From contig NZ_VSRY01000015.1 of NCBI RefSeq assembly GCF_008271805.1, positions 1-64,000 of the forward strand: a stretch of 64,000 bases of DNA. The letters run 5' to 3'. The notes beneath the pieces were generated by a model. It was not told where the DNA came from and searched no databases. It was given only the letters and a program-made list of their open reading frames with translations. The translations under genes were made by a program, and so were the position numbers. This document shows positions 21,509-32,119 of this stretch, one piece after another. How positions within the stretch are numbered: the first letter of the stretch is position 1; every line of letters begins with the position of its first letter. The stretch comes from Streptomyces sp. TRM49041. Its GTDB lineage: Bacteria; Actinomycetota; Actinomycetes; Streptomycetales; Streptomycetaceae.

Positions 21509-22063
21509 TCAGCCGTTGCGCGGGCCGGGGAAGGCGCTCGGGCGGACCTCCTCGAGGTGGGACTGGTCTCGGAGCGACTGCGCCGCCGTCGGCTGCGGGG
21601 GCATCGAGCGGGCCGCCGGCACCGACGTGACCGGCGGGACGACCGGCATCGTGCGCCTCGCGCCGGACTCGCCGGAGTGCTCCGCGTTCGACGTGGTGGA
21701 CGACTGCTGGGCCGTTGCGCGCCGCGCGCCGTACCGGCGGTGGACCGCCTGCTTGGTGACCCCGAGCGCCGAGCCCACCGCGTCCCACGAGAAGCCCAGC
21801 GAGCGGTCGAAGTCCACTGCCGCGGTCACCAGGGTCTCGACGCTGTCGCGCAGCTCCTGGGCGAGCCGGACGGTGGGGGCCGGAGCCCTGCCGTAGACGA
21901 CGAAGCCCGTCGACGGGCCGGAGCGACGCGGGCGGTAGACGTTGCCCAGCTGGGCCGTGAGCGTGCGCAGCGCGTCCACCTGCCGGCGGACCCGCTCGAT
22001 GTCCCGCACCAGCAGGTGAAGGCTTGCCCGGGCTTGGGCGTCGTGGGTTGCGTGGTCGGCCAT
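21509..22063 (-). CDS. small helix-turn-helix protein, conserved in Streptomyces
   Basis: A 184-aa protein of unknown role. The N-terminal part is helical ([24 protein letters not shown]), the middle contains a clear helix-turn-helix segment [22 protein letters not shown] at about 90-112, and the last 70 residues are Pro/Ala/Ser-rich and probably disordered. The HTH resembles the DNA-recognition part of sigma-4/AsnC-like proteins. It is convergent with priA and divergent from fmt; I recall a protein like this between priA and fmt in S. coelicolor. A role as a regulator is inferred only from the HTH. Confidence 0.8.
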   Translation of the reverse strand: MADHATHDAQARASLHLLVRDIERVRRQVDALRTLTAQLGNVYRPRRSGPSTGFVVYGRAPAPTVRLAQELRDSVETLVTAAVDFDRSLGFSWDAVGSALGVTKQAVHRRYGARRATAQQSSTTSNAEHSGESGARRTMPVVPPVTSVPAARSMPPQPTAAQSLRDQSHLEEVRPSAFPGPRNG

Positions 22064-22325
22064 TTACAAGCCTCTCGAACCGGCGTTGAAAAGGGGCGGG
22101 CCGTAGTCGAGGGTCGGCCCGTTTCGGTCAATCTCTCTTGACAACGCGCCACCCGTCGCCGGGGTCACGCAGCAGGGCGTATCCGCATGTGCGCAGGGCG
22201 CACGGATATACGTACGCCCCCCGACCGCCTGGGCGCCCTAGACTGGTGCGCTGCCCAACCGCCCTGTGGACTCCTGGCAGGAGCCTTCCCGCGGCGACTC
22301 CGACGAACAAGCGAGGTAACACGGA

Positions 22326-23258
22326 GTGAAGCTCGTCTTCGCAGGCACCCCCGAGGTCGCCGTACCCGCCCTGGACGCCCTCATCGCCTCGGACCGGCAC
22401 CAGGTCGCCGCCGTCGTCACCCGGCCCGACGCTCCCGCCGGACGCGGACGGCGCCTGGTCGCGAGCCCCGTCGCCGAGCGGGCCGCCGAGGCCGGGATCG
22501 AGGTCCTCAAGCCGGCCAGGCCGCGTGACGAGCAGTTCCTCGCCCGGCTCCGCGAGATCGCGCCCGACTGCTGCCCCGTCGTCGCCTACGGCGCCCTCCT
22601 CCCCAAGGTGGCGCTCGACATCCCCGAACACGGCTGGGTGAACCTGCACTTCTCGCTGCTGCCCGCGTGGCGTGGCGCGGCGCCCGTCCAGCACGCGCTG
22701 ATGGCCGGGGACGAGGTGACCGGCGCGTCGACGTTCCAGATCGAGGAGGGGCTGGACTCCGGGCCGGTCTACGGCGTGATCACCGAGGAGGTCCGGCCCA
22801 CCGACACCAGCGGCGACCTCCTCACCCGGCTCGCCTTCGCGGGCGCCGGGCTGCTCGCCGCCACCATGGACGGCATCGAGGACGGCACCCTCAAGGCCGT
22901 ACCGCAGCCCACCGACGGCATCACCCTCGCCCCGAAGATCACCGTAGAGGACGCGCGCGTGGACTGGACGGCCCCCGCCCTCCGCGTCGACCGCGTCGTA
23001 CGCGGCTGTACGCCCGCGCCCGGAGCCTGGACCGTCTTCCGCGGCGAGCGCCTGAAGCTGGTGCAGGCGACGCCGGTGCCCGACCGCACCGACCTCGCGC
23101 CCGGCGAACCGGCCGTCGGCAAGAACAACGTGTACGTCGGCACCGGCTCGCACGCCGTCGAGCTGGTGTGGGTCCAGGCGCAGGGCAAGAAGCCCATGCG
23201 GGCCGCCGACTGGGCGCGTGGGGTCCGGATCGGCGCCGGGGAGCGGCTCGGGGAGTGA
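22326..23258 (+). CDS. fmt: methionyl-tRNA formyltransferase
   Basis: Formylates initiator Met-tRNA using 10-formyl-THF. The 310-aa protein has the N-terminal formyltransferase domain with [12 protein letters not shown], the hydrolase/formyltransferase signature [15 protein letters not shown] and [17 protein letters not shown], and a C-terminal OB-type domain with [24 protein letters not shown]22326 gives [16 protein letters not shown]; the upstream sequence GAGGTAACACGGA provides a ribosome binding site. A -10-like TAGACT lies at 22239-22244 but no good -35 accompanies it. Confidence 0.96.
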   Translation: MKLVFAGTPEVAVPALDALIASDRHQVAAVVTRPDAPAGRGRRLVASPVAERAAEAGIEVLKPARPRDEQFLARLREIAPDCCPVVAYGALLPKVALDIPEHGWVNLHFSLLPAWRGAAPVQHALMAGDEVTGASTFQIEEGLDSGPVYGVITEEVRPTDTSGDLLTRLAFAGAGLLAATMDGIEDGTLKAVPQPTDGITLAPKITVEDARVDWTAPALRVDRVVRGCTPAPGAWTVFRGERLKLVQATPVPDRTDLAPGEPAVGKNNVYVGTGSHAVELVWVQAQGKKPMRAADWARGVRIGAGERLGE

Positions 23259-23387
23259 GGCCGGGGCGGGGCGGGTTCGCGTCGGGTGCGCCCGGACCCG
23301 GCTCGGAACGTCTTAGCCCCTGAGCCTGCATGCCTCCGCGGTGACTACGCTGAAAGGGTTCGACCCGAATCGAAAGCGGAGCACCTT

Positions 23388-24824
23388 TTGAGCGAGCAAG
23401 GCCGTCGCCGTTCCCCCAAGCCGTACCGGCGCCCCAAGAAGGACCCCGTCCGCATCCTGGCGTTCGAGGCGTTGCGCGCCGTCGACGAGCGGGACGCGTA
23501 CGCCAACCTCGTCATGCCGCCGCTCCTGAAGAAGGCCCGCGAGCAGGAGGGCTTCGACGCGCGGGACGCGGCGCTGGCGACGGAGCTGGTGTACGGCACG
23601 CTCCGCCGCCAGGGGACGTACGACGCGATCATCGCCGCGTGCGTCGACCGGCCGCTGCGGGAGGTCGATCCTCCGGTGCTGGACGTCCTTGCCCTCGGCG
23701 CGCACCAACTGCTGGGCACCCGGATCCCGACGCACGCGGCGGTGTCCGCGAGCGTGGAGCTGGCGCGCGTGGTGCTGGGCGACGGACGGGCCAAGTTCGT
23801 CAACGCCGTGCTGCGCCGGATCGCCCAGCACGACCTGGACGGCTGGCTGGAGCGGGTCGCGCCGCCGTACGACGAGGACCCCGAGGACCATCTGGCCGTC
23901 GTGCACTCGCACCCGCGCTGGGTGGTGTCCGCGCTGTGGGACGCCCTGGGCGGCGGCCGCGCCGGTATCGAGGACCTGCTGGAGGCCGACAACGAGCGGC
24001 CCGAGGTCACGCTGGTGGCCCGGCCCGGCCGGTCGGCCCCCGGCGAGCTGCTGGACGCGCTGGGCGAGGACGCCGGGCTGCCCGGGCGCTGGTCGCCGTA
24101 CGCGGTGCGGCTGCCGGAGGGCGGCGAGCCCGGCGCCCTGAACGCGGTACGCGAGGGCCGGGCCGGCGTCCAGGACGAGGGCAGCCAGCTCGTCGCCGTC
24201 GCCCTGGCGAACGCGCCCCTCGACGGGCCCGACGCGCGGTGGCTCGACGGGTGCGCGGGGCCCGGCGGCAAGGCCGCTCTGCTGGGCGCCCTGGCGGCCG
24301 AGCGCGGCGCGTCCCTGCTCGCCGCCGAGAAGCAGCCGCACCGCGCCCGCCTCGTCCAGCGCGCCCTCGCCGGGAACCCCGGCCCGTACGAGGTCATCGC
24401 CGCCGACGGCACCCGCCCGCCGTGGCGGCCCGGCTCCTTCGACCGCGTCCTCGTCGACGTGCCCTGCTCCGGCCTGGGCGCCCTCCGCCGGCGCCCCGAG
24501 GCCCGCTGGCGCCGCCGTCCCGAGGACCTGGACGGCTTCGCGCCGCTCCAACGCGGCCTGCTGACCGAGGCGTTGAAGGCCGTACGGGTCGGCGGCGTCG
24601 TCGGCTACGCCACCTGCTCGCCGCACCTCGCCGAGACCCGCGTGGTCGTCGAGGACGTCCTGAAGGGCCGTGGCGGCGCGCAGCCCGCGCACGCCGAGTG
24701 GATCGACGCCCGGCCCCTGATGCCCGGCGTGCCCGCCCTCGGTGACGGCCCGGACGTCCAGCTCTGGCCCCACCTCCACGGCACGGACGCCATGTACCTG
24801 GCCCTCCTCCGCCGGACGGCATAG
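23388..24824 (+). CDS. rsmB: 16S rRNA (cytosine-967-C5)-methyltransferase
   Basis: Methylates C967 of 16S rRNA using SAM. The N-terminal NusB-like RNA-binding domain ([26 protein letters not shown] onward) is followed by a Rossmann methyltransferase domain with [14 protein letters not shown] (SAM), [20 protein letters not shown] (catalytic Cys) and [11 protein letters not shown] (second Cys). I place the start at the rare TTG23388 ([22 protein letters not shown]), which has GCGGAG upstream and matches the usual N-terminus; the frame is open further upstream to 23286 but those residues (NVLAPEPACLRGDYAERV) are not family-like. Length then is 478 aa. Confidence 0.93.
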   Translation: MSEQGRRRSPKPYRRPKKDPVRILAFEALRAVDERDAYANLVMPPLLKKAREQEGFDARDAALATELVYGTLRRQGTYDAIIAACVDRPLREVDPPVLDVLALGAHQLLGTRIPTHAAVSASVELARVVLGDGRAKFVNAVLRRIAQHDLDGWLERVAPPYDEDPEDHLAVVHSHPRWVVSALWDALGGGRAGIEDLLEADNERPEVTLVARPGRSAPGELLDALGEDAGLPGRWSPYAVRLPEGGEPGALNAVREGRAGVQDEGSQLVAVALANAPLDGPDARWLDGCAGPGGKAALLGALAAERGASLLAAEKQPHRARLVQRALAGNPGPYEVIAADGTRPPWRPGSFDRVLVDVPCSGLGALRRRPEARWRRRPEDLDGFAPLQRGLLTEALKAVRVGGVVGYATCSPHLAETRVVVEDVLKGRGGAQPAHAEWIDARPLMPGVPALGDGPDVQLWPHLHGTDAMYLALLRRTA

Positions 24825-25050
24825 CGGCACCGGCCTCCGCCCCGCGCCGGCCGGCCGACCGGCACGCGCCGGTGGCCGTCCCGTGCCCTTGTACGTACGC
24901 CTCGACACGCCCGTTCAGCGAACGCACCCCGCACCCGTCGTACACCCGGACAGTCGATTTGCCCGGGATGGTGGAGAATGCCCCGGGCGGCGGGGGCATT
25001 CCGCGGGGAGCGGGGCAAGGAAGCGGCGTGGGGCATGGCAGGCTTGGCGC

Positions 25051-25734
25051 ATGGCCCAGATCAACCCCAGCATTCTGTCCGCGGACTTCGCCCGGCTCGC
25101 CGAGGAGGCACAGGCCGTCGAAGGCGCCGACTGGCTCCATGTCGATGTCATGGACAACCACTTCGTGCCCAACCTCACGCTGGGCGTACCGGTCGTGGAG
25201 TCGCTCCACCGGGCGACGGACACCCCGCTGGACTGCCACCTCATGATCGAGGACCCCGACCGCTGGGCCCCGCAGTACGTGGAGGCCGGGGCCGGGTCCG
25301 TCACCTTCCATGTGGAGGCCGCCGCCGCGCCCGTGCGGCTGGCGCGGGAGATCCGGGCCAAGGGTGCCCGCGCCTCCATGGCGCTCAAGCCCGCCACGCC
25401 CATCGAGCCGTTCGAGGACCTGCTGCCCGAGCTGGACATGCTGCTGATCATGACGGTTGAACCGGGCTTCGGCGGGCAGGCGTTCCTCGACATCATGCTG
25501 TCCAAGATCCGCCGCACCCGTGAGCTGATCTCCAAGCACGGTCTGGAGCTCTGGCTCCAGGTGGACGGCGGAGTGTCGGCGTCCACCATCGAGCGGTGCG
25601 CCGAGGCCGGTGCCGACGTCTTCGTCGCCGGGTCCGCGGTGTACGGGGCCGACGACCCCTCCGAGGCGGTACGGGTGCTGCGCGAGCAGGCCGACCGGGC
25701 GACCGGGTCGGCTGCCTGGGTGTGCGGACACTGA
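25051..25734 (+). CDS. rpe: ribulose-phosphate 3-epimerase
   Basis: Pentose-phosphate pathway enzyme interconverting ribulose-5-P and xylulose-5-P. The 227-aa TIM barrel has [12 protein letters not shown], the metal-binding [16 protein letters not shown] and [24 protein letters not shown] and [14 protein letters not shown]25051 ([13 protein letters not shown]) is chosen as the family start; upstream in-frame codons read AWQAWR and are not conserved. The 226-bp gap after rsmB holds no supported gene. Confidence 0.96.
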   Translation: MAQINPSILSADFARLAEEAQAVEGADWLHVDVMDNHFVPNLTLGVPVVESLHRATDTPLDCHLMIEDPDRWAPQYVEAGAGSVTFHVEAAAAPVRLAREIRAKGARASMALKPATPIEPFEDLLPELDMLLIMTVEPGFGGQAFLDIMLSKIRRTRELISKHGLELWLQVDGGVSASTIERCAEAGADVFVAGSAVYGADDPSEAVRVLREQADRATGSAAWVCGH

Positions 25735-25817
25735 GCGACCGGTGGGTCACCGGCAGATGAACGCCGACCAACAGGACTGATCAAGGCCGCCGGATCTGCA
25801 AGGATGGCGATCCGGGT

Positions 25818-26864
25818 GTGAACAGCAGTGAGGAGAACGCGGTGTCTGCAATGTCGGCGGGACGACCAGCCCTGCGGATGGGACCCGCGGAGCTGGTGCA
25901 GGCGGCGGCCATGGCCCGCCGCTTCTATCTCGAGGGAAAGTCCAAGATCCAGATCGCCGAGGAGTTCGGCGTCAGCCGCTTCAAGGTCGCCCGCGTCCTG
26001 GAGACGGCCCTGGAACGGGACCTCGTGCGGATCGAGATCCGCGTACCCGCCGAGCTGGACGCGGAGCGCTCCGACGCGCTGCGCGCCCGCTACGGCCTGC
26101 GCCACGCCGTGGTCGTGGAGTCGCCCGCCGAGGGTGAGGACGAGTCGCCCGACCCCGAGAACCTGGGCGAGGTCGCGGCCGACCTGCTCGGCGAGTTGGT
26201 GAACGAGGGCGACGTCCTCGGCCTGGCCTGGGGCCGGTCCACCATCCACATGGCCGCCGCCCTCGACCGGCTCCCGCCGTGCACCGTCGTCCAGCTGACC
26301 GGCGTGTACGACGCGGGCACCGCGGAGCGCGGCTCGGTGGAGGCCGTCCGCCGCGCCGCCCAGGTCTCCGGCGGCGAGGCCCACCCCATCTACGCGCCGA
26401 TGCTGCTGCCCGACCCGGCCACCGCCGCCGCGCTGCGCAATCAGACCGGTATCGCCCGCGCCTTCGAGTACTTCGACAAGGTCACCGTCGCCGCGGTGTC
26501 CATCGGCTCCTGGGAGCCGGGCATCTCCACCGTCCACGACATGCTCAGCGACGAGGAGCGCGCCCACTACGCGTCCCTCGGCGTCGCCGCCGAGATGTCC
26601 GCCCACCTCTTCGACTCCGCCGGCCGCCGAGTAGGACGCGACCTCGGCGAGCGGTGCATCACCGTCGAGGCCGACCGGCTGCGCCGTATCCCCGAGGTCG
26701 TCGCCATCGCGGGCGGCCACCGCAAGGCCGCGGCCATCGGCGCCGTACTCCGCTCGGGGCTCGTCACCAGCCTCGTCACGGACACGGCCGCCGCGGACTT
26801 CCTGCTGACCGACTCCCGGCCCGGGCCCCGGCCCGCGCTGGAGCGCTTCGATCCCGACAACTGA
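25818..26864 (+). CDS. SorC/DeoR-type sugar-binding transcriptional regulator
   Basis: A 348-aa regulator. The N-terminal HTH (AARRFYLEGKSKIQIAEEFGVSRFKVARVLETALERDLVRIEI, about 30-75) is followed by a sugar-phosphate-binding domain with GLAWGRSTIHMAAAL, RAFEYFDKVTVAAVSIGSW and VVAIAGGHRKAAAIGAVLRSGL, the plan of SorC family (YgfI/CggR-like) proteins that sense phosphosugars. GTG25818 fits, with GGCGATCCGGGTGTG upstream; an ATG start at 25851 (MSAGRPALR) is possible. It lies 83 bp after rpe and could control pentose or nucleoside-sugar genes; the ligand is not known. Confidence 0.88.
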   Translation: MNSSEENAVSAMSAGRPALRMGPAELVQAAAMARRFYLEGKSKIQIAEEFGVSRFKVARVLETALERDLVRIEIRVPAELDAERSDALRARYGLRHAVVVESPAEGEDESPDPENLGEVAADLLGELVNEGDVLGLAWGRSTIHMAAALDRLPPCTVVQLTGVYDAGTAERGSVEAVRRAAQVSGGEAHPIYAPMLLPDPATAAALRNQTGIARAFEYFDKVTVAAVSIGSWEPGISTVHDMLSDEERAHYASLGVAAEMSAHLFDSAGRRVGRDLGERCITVEADRLRRIPEVVAIAGGHRKAAAIGAVLRSGLVTSLVTDTAAADFLLTDSRPGPRPALERFDPDN

Positions 26865-26938
26865 GCCGCGGCCCGCGAGCGGCGGCTGAGCGGCGCGGCG
26901 GCCGAGCGGAACATACAAGCCTTGTTTGGAGGAAGCTA

Positions 26939-26961
26939 CCAGGTCACCCGCTGTGACCTGG
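26939..26961. promoter_or_regulatory. perfect inverted repeat upstream of guaB1
   Basis: CCAGGTCAC and GTGACCTGG, 9 bp each with a 5-nt spacer, 75 bp after the SorC gene and 113 bp before guaB1. Size and symmetry fit an operator or an RNA hairpin. Confidence 0.55.
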
Positions 26962-27010
26962 AGGTTTCGCCTGGGGATCGAACGCCCGTCGGCATGGGAG
27001 AATTAAGTAC

Positions 27011-27031
27011 GTGCGTTTTCCCCCCGGCTGA
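27011..27031 (+). CDS. possible six-codon leader minigene (MRFPPG) before guaB1
   Basis: GTG CGT TTT CCC CCC GGC TGA, preceded by GGGAG at 26997-27001. The start context (TACGTGCGTTTT) mirrors that of guaB1 itself (CACGTGCGTTTC, 63 nt downstream). The two Pro codons lie in the 5' arm of a hairpin, CCCCCGG (27021-27027) with CCGGGGG (27037-27043). It could be a leader peptide or simply a duplicated start region. Confidence 0.3.
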   Translation: MRFPPG

Positions 27032-28513
<1,482 letters not shown>

Positions 28514-28554
28514 CCCAGGACAGGCGGGGCCCGTAGCGGTCCGCGCAGCCCCCT

Positions 28555-28598
28555 GAAGGAGCCGTCTCCCGCCGTACGCGCGCGGGGGCGGCTCCTTC
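28555..28598 (+). terminator. terminator after guaB1
   Basis: GAAGGAGCCG (28555-28564) and CGGCTCCTTC (28589-28598) form a perfect 10-bp outer stem, 41 nt after guaB1, facing the convergent SGNH hydrolase gene. Confidence 0.75.
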
Positions 28599-28643
28599 GT
28601 GTGCGCGGCCGCTCCGTCGCGCACGGCCGCACCCCCGGCCCCT

Positions 28644-29681
28644 TCACCGCGCCACCGCCGCCCCGCACCCCTCCAGGAACCCCGCCTCCCGCACCGCGCC
28701 GGCCACCGCCGACGCCAGCCGGGCGTGCCCCGCGTCGTTGGGGTGCAGCCCGTCCGCCAGGTGCTCGGCGCGCAGCAGCGGGCGGCCCGGCAGTAGGGCC
28801 AGGCGGGTGTCGCCGGACGCCATCAGGTCCCGTACCGCCTCCTCCATGGCCGTACGCAGGTCCGCCAGCGTCGCGCCCAGGGCGTTGGCCGTCGACTCGG
28901 CCGCGGGGCGCGACAGCGGCGACACCAGCAGCAGCGGCGTGTCCGGGTGCCCCTGCCGGATCAGCGTCACGAAGGCGCGCGTCACCTCGTACATGAGCGG
29001 GGCCGATGTCGGCACCGGCCACCAGCAGTTCGTGCCGAACGCCAGCGTGAGCAGCGCGGCGGGCAGCGTGGCCAACTGCTGGGCCACCGGCAGCTCGCCG
29101 CGCGCCGAGCCCGCGTAACCGAGGTTCACCGGGTCCAGGCCGAGGTCACGCCCGGCCACCGCGGGCCACGCGTGCGCGGGGCGCGTGGACCACCAGCCCT
29201 CGGTGATCGAGTCGCCGTGCACCACCCACCGCGGCCGCCGCGGCGCGGGCGACACGCTGCCGCCGACCGCGCGCACGCCCAGCACCACCGGTGCCTGGTT
29301 CTCCGGCAGATGCACCGTGAAGACGGCACCCCGCTCCGCCGGCGCCGGCAGCCGCAGCGCCACCGTGGCCTCCCCGGCGGGCGCCGCCGTACACACCTCC
29401 CGGACACACCTGCCGTCCCGCCACAGCGCGAAGCAGTGCGCCGACTCCTGCCCGTCACCGCTCTGTTCGGGAACGCGCGCCCGGTAGCGGAGCTCCACCG
29501 CCCGCGCCTGAGCCGACGCGGTGAACTCCAGCCGTACGCCGATGGGCAGCGCCGCCCGTTCCGCGATGTCCCACGACAGCGGCGCCAGGCCCGCCGGGTC
29601 CGCCCGCACCGCGCGCGGCCCGTCCAGCCATGCCGTACCCCGCAGAAACGGCACCGGGTCCTGCCACTTCGACCCGCTCAT
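28644..29681 (-). CDS. SGNH/GDSL hydrolase family protein
   Basis: A 345-aa protein without a signal peptide. The N-terminal about 150 residues form a beta-rich domain (SWDIAERAALPIGVRLEFTA..), followed by an SGNH hydrolase domain: block I GDSITEG with the nucleophile Ser, the Gly block NLGYAGSARGE, block III LAFGTNCWW with Asn, and block V DGLHPND with the Asp and His of the catalytic set. It is probably a carbohydrate or lipid esterase; the substrate is unknown. The start at 29681 (MSGSKWQDPVPFLRG) is the first available. It is divergent from the permease operon, with a 307-bp repeat-bearing gap between them. Confidence 0.88.
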   Translation of the reverse strand: MSGSKWQDPVPFLRGTAWLDGPRAVRADPAGLAPLSWDIAERAALPIGVRLEFTASAQARAVELRYRARVPEQSGDGQESAHCFALWRDGRCVREVCTAAPAGEATVALRLPAPAERGAVFTVHLPENQAPVVLGVRAVGGSVSPAPRRPRWVVHGDSITEGWWSTRPAHAWPAVAGRDLGLDPVNLGYAGSARGELPVAQQLATLPAALLTLAFGTNCWWPVPTSAPLMYEVTRAFVTLIRQGHPDTPLLLVSPLSRPAAESTANALGATLADLRTAMEEAVRDLMASGDTRLALLPGRPLLRAEHLADGLHPNDAGHARLASAVAGAVREAGFLEGCGAAVAR

Positions 29682-29988
29682 CGGCCACCTCCGTACAGCC
29701 CTCTGTTTCCGCCGCTCAATGCCCCAATGTGTCGATTCGTGCGGCAGCGCGCAATGTTTCCCCGTCCGTGTCCGAAGTGCGCAATGATCATCCGCCGATG
29801 CGCAACATCAGTGCATTACAAGAGCGAAGGCCGGCTCGTAGGCTCAGGGCCCGTACCTGGAGTGGCGGTGACCGCCTGCTCGGCGGTTCCCCCCTTCCCC
29901 TGGGTTCCCTGTGGGCTGTTCCGCGCTGCCCGCACACCGCCGTCGGTCGCCGTCGTACCCCCGACCGCAGCGATGAAGGAGCCCCGCA
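29682..29988. promoter_or_regulatory. divergent control region with TGCGCAAT-type repeats
   Basis: The gap between the hydrolase and the permease carries repeated octamer-like elements: GCGCAATG (29749-29756), TGCGCAATG (29778-29786), TGCGCAAC (29799-29806) and TGCATTAC (29812-29819). Spacings of about 30 and 21 bp are near whole helical turns. The permease operon encodes an Lrp-type regulator and such proteins bind repeated degenerate sites, so these are its likely targets. Similar GCGCAAC elements lie before the amidase gene. Confidence 0.5.
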
Positions 29989-31461
29989 GTGCTCGATCAC
30001 GGCGCAGCCCCACCGGCCACCGAGCCACCCGCACCGAAGACGTCCGGAGCCTCCCCGCTCTCCGCGCTCGGCCGTCGCAAGCCGGTGGAACGCCTGGTCG
30101 CGGAGGGTGGTCAGGGCGAGGGCGGCTCGCTCCGCCGCTCGCTGTCCATGTGGCAGCTGACGATGATCAGCATCGGTGCCACGCTCGGCACCGGCATCTT
30201 CGTCGTGCTCGGCGAGGCCGTCCCCGTCGCCGGGCCCGCCGTCACGGTCGCCTTTGTGATCGCCGGACTCACGGCGCTCTTCTCGGCGCTCTCGTACGCC
30301 GAGCTGGCCGGCACGATCCCCGTCTCGGGATCCTCCTACTCGTACACGTACGCAACGATGGGCGAACTCGTCGCCTGGGTGTGCGGCTGGTGTCTCGTCC
30401 TCGAGTACGGCGTCTCCGTCGCCGCCGTGGCCGTCGGCTGGGGCGACTACCTCAACGAACTCCTCAGCGGCACCATCGGCGTGACCATCCCCGACGCGCT
30501 CTCCTCGGCGCCCGGCGAGGGCGGCATCCTCAACCTGCCGGCGCTGATCGTCGTGCTCCTCGCGATGGTGTTCCTGCTCGGTGGCGCCCGCGAGTCGGCC
30601 CGTGCCAACACGATCATGGTCATCGTGAAGATCGCCGCCCTGGTGCTGTTCTGCGCCGTCGGCTTCATGGGCTTCAAGTCCGGCAACTACGCCGACTTCA
30701 TGCCGCTCGGCATGACGGGCGTCAGCGCCGCCGGAGCGATGCTGTTCTTCTCGTACATCGGCTTCGACGCCGCCTCCACGGCCGGCGAGGAGGCCAAGAA
30801 CCCCAAGCGTGACCTGCCCCGCGCGATCATGCTCTCGCTGATCATCGTCACGGCGCTGTACGTGCTGGTGGCGGGCGTCGCCGTGGGCGCGTGGAACTGG
30901 ACGAAGTTCGAGGGCTCCGAGGCGTCCCTCACCGCGATCATGAACGATGTGACCGGCCAGACCTTCTTCGGCACCCTGCTCGCCGCCGGCGCGGTCATCT
31001 CCATCGCGAGCGTCGTCCTCGCCGTCCTCTACGGCCAGACCCGCATCCTCTTCGCGATGTCCCGCGACGGTCTGGTGCCCAAGGCGTTCGGCAAGGTCGA
31101 CGCCAAGACGGGCACCCCGCGCAACGGCACGATCATCGTGTCCCTGTTCTGCGGCGTCCTGGCCGGCGCCATCCCGCTCGGCGAACTCGTCAACGCCACC
31201 AGCATCGGCACGCTGTTCGCCTTCGCGCTGGTCAACATCGCGGTCGTCGTCCTGCGCTACACCCGCCCGGAGATGGAGCGCACCTTCAAGGTGCCGTTCG
31301 GCTGGCTGTTCCCCGCGCTCGGATTCGGCTTCTGCGTGTTCAACATGGTCAATCTCGACCTCGCCACATGGATCGCCTTCGGTGGCTGGATGGCCGCGGG
31401 CCTCGTGTTCTACTTCCTGTACGGCATGCGCCGCTCCCGTCTGGCCACAGCAGAGAAGTGA
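29989..31461 (+). CDS. APC-superfamily (CAT-like) amino acid permease
   Basis: A 490-aa membrane transporter with about 12 hydrophobic helices. The first helices read LSMWQLTMISIGATLGTGIFVVLGEAVPVAGPAVTVAFVIAGLTALFSAL in two adjoining segments, the hallmark of the APC fold, and the length and the ELAGTIPVSGSSYSYTYATMGE segment resemble cationic amino acid transporters (CAT family). The N-terminal 45 residues are cytoplasmic and Pro/Ser-rich. GTG29989 has GAAGGA 9-14 nt upstream. The Lrp regulator follows within 11 nt and the DavA/DavB-like enzymes after that, so lysine or a similar amino acid is the suggested substrate. Confidence 0.88.
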   Translation: MLDHGAAPPATEPPAPKTSGASPLSALGRRKPVERLVAEGGQGEGGSLRRSLSMWQLTMISIGATLGTGIFVVLGEAVPVAGPAVTVAFVIAGLTALFSALSYAELAGTIPVSGSSYSYTYATMGELVAWVCGWCLVLEYGVSVAAVAVGWGDYLNELLSGTIGVTIPDALSSAPGEGGILNLPALIVVLLAMVFLLGGARESARANTIMVIVKIAALVLFCAVGFMGFKSGNYADFMPLGMTGVSAAGAMLFFSYIGFDAASTAGEEAKNPKRDLPRAIMLSLIIVTALYVLVAGVAVGAWNWTKFEGSEASLTAIMNDVTGQTFFGTLLAAGAVISIASVVLAVLYGQTRILFAMSRDGLVPKAFGKVDAKTGTPRNGTIIVSLFCGVLAGAIPLGELVNATSIGTLFAFALVNIAVVVLRYTRPEMERTFKVPFGWLFPALGFGFCVFNMVNLDLATWIAFGGWMAAGLVFYFLYGMRRSRLATAEK

Positions 31462-31471
31462 CCCACCCCTA

Positions 31472-31927
31472 GTGCGACTCAACGACCTCGACGAACGCAT
31501 CGTCCACGCACTCGCCGAAGACGCCCGCCGCAGCTACGCCGACATCGGCGCGCTCGTCGGACTGTCCGCGCCCGCCGTCAAACGGCGCGTGGACCGGCTG
31601 CGGGCCGAGGGCGCCATCACCGGCTTCACGGTCCGTGTGGACCCGGCGGCGCTCGGCTGGGAGACCGAGGGCTTCATCGAGATCTACGCACGCGGCAACA
31701 CCTCGCCCGAGACCATCCAGCGTGGTCTCGAGCGCTACCCGGAGATCGCGTCCGCGTCCACCGTCACGGGGGAGGCGGACGCGATCGTCCAGGTCTTCGC
31801 CTCCGACATGCGCCACTTCGAGCGCGTGCTGGAGCGCATCGCGGGCGAGCCCTTCGTGGAGCGCACCAAGTCGGTACTGGTGCTCTCGCCGCTCCTGCGG
31901 CGCTTCTCGTCGGGCTCGCCCGCGTAG
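31472..31927 (+). CDS. Lrp/AsnC family transcriptional regulator
   Basis: A 151-aa regulator with the N-terminal winged HTH (LNDLDERIVHALAEDARRSYADIGALVGLSAPAVKRRVDRLRAEGAITGF, about 3-52) and the C-terminal RAM/ACT-like ligand domain (EGFIEIYARG.., TVTGEADAIVQVFA). Such proteins form octamers and sense amino acids. GTG31472 gives MRLNDLDERI. It is sandwiched between the permease and the amidase, and is therefore the likely local regulator of amino acid uptake and breakdown. Confidence 0.92.
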   Translation: MRLNDLDERIVHALAEDARRSYADIGALVGLSAPAVKRRVDRLRAEGAITGFTVRVDPAALGWETEGFIEIYARGNTSPETIQRGLERYPEIASASTVTGEADAIVQVFASDMRHFERVLERIAGEPFVERTKSVLVLSPLLRRFSSGSPA

Positions 31928-32007
31928 GGCTCGCCCCGGCTCGCCCGGGTACTCCCGGGACCTCGGGTGGAGCATCACGCAATGAATCGTCGTGACCCGG
32001 CGGATCC

Positions 32008-32039
32008 GCGCAACGGTTCGACCGTCGGTCCGCAACGGT
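32008..32039. promoter_or_regulatory. pair of CGCAACGGT repeats before the amidase gene
   Basis: CGCAACGGT occurs at 32009-32017 and again at 32031-32039, 22 bp apart (two helical turns), just upstream of a promoter. The GCGCAAC core recalls the elements at 29749-29806, so both sites may be bound by the Lrp-type regulator. Confidence 0.5.
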
Positions 32040-32045
32040 CACGCC

Positions 32046-32075
32046 TTGTCGGGGGAGAAGTCCGGACCGTACCTT
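32046..32075 (+). promoter_or_regulatory. candidate promoter of the amidase-monooxygenase genes
   Basis: TTGTCG (32046-32051), an 18-nt spacer and TACCTT (32070-32075), directly after the paired repeats and 45 nt before the amidase ATG. Confidence 0.55.
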
Positions 32076-32119
32076 TTTTGCATCTCCCCGTCCCTCCCGC
32101 ACCAGACGAGGTCCTGCCC

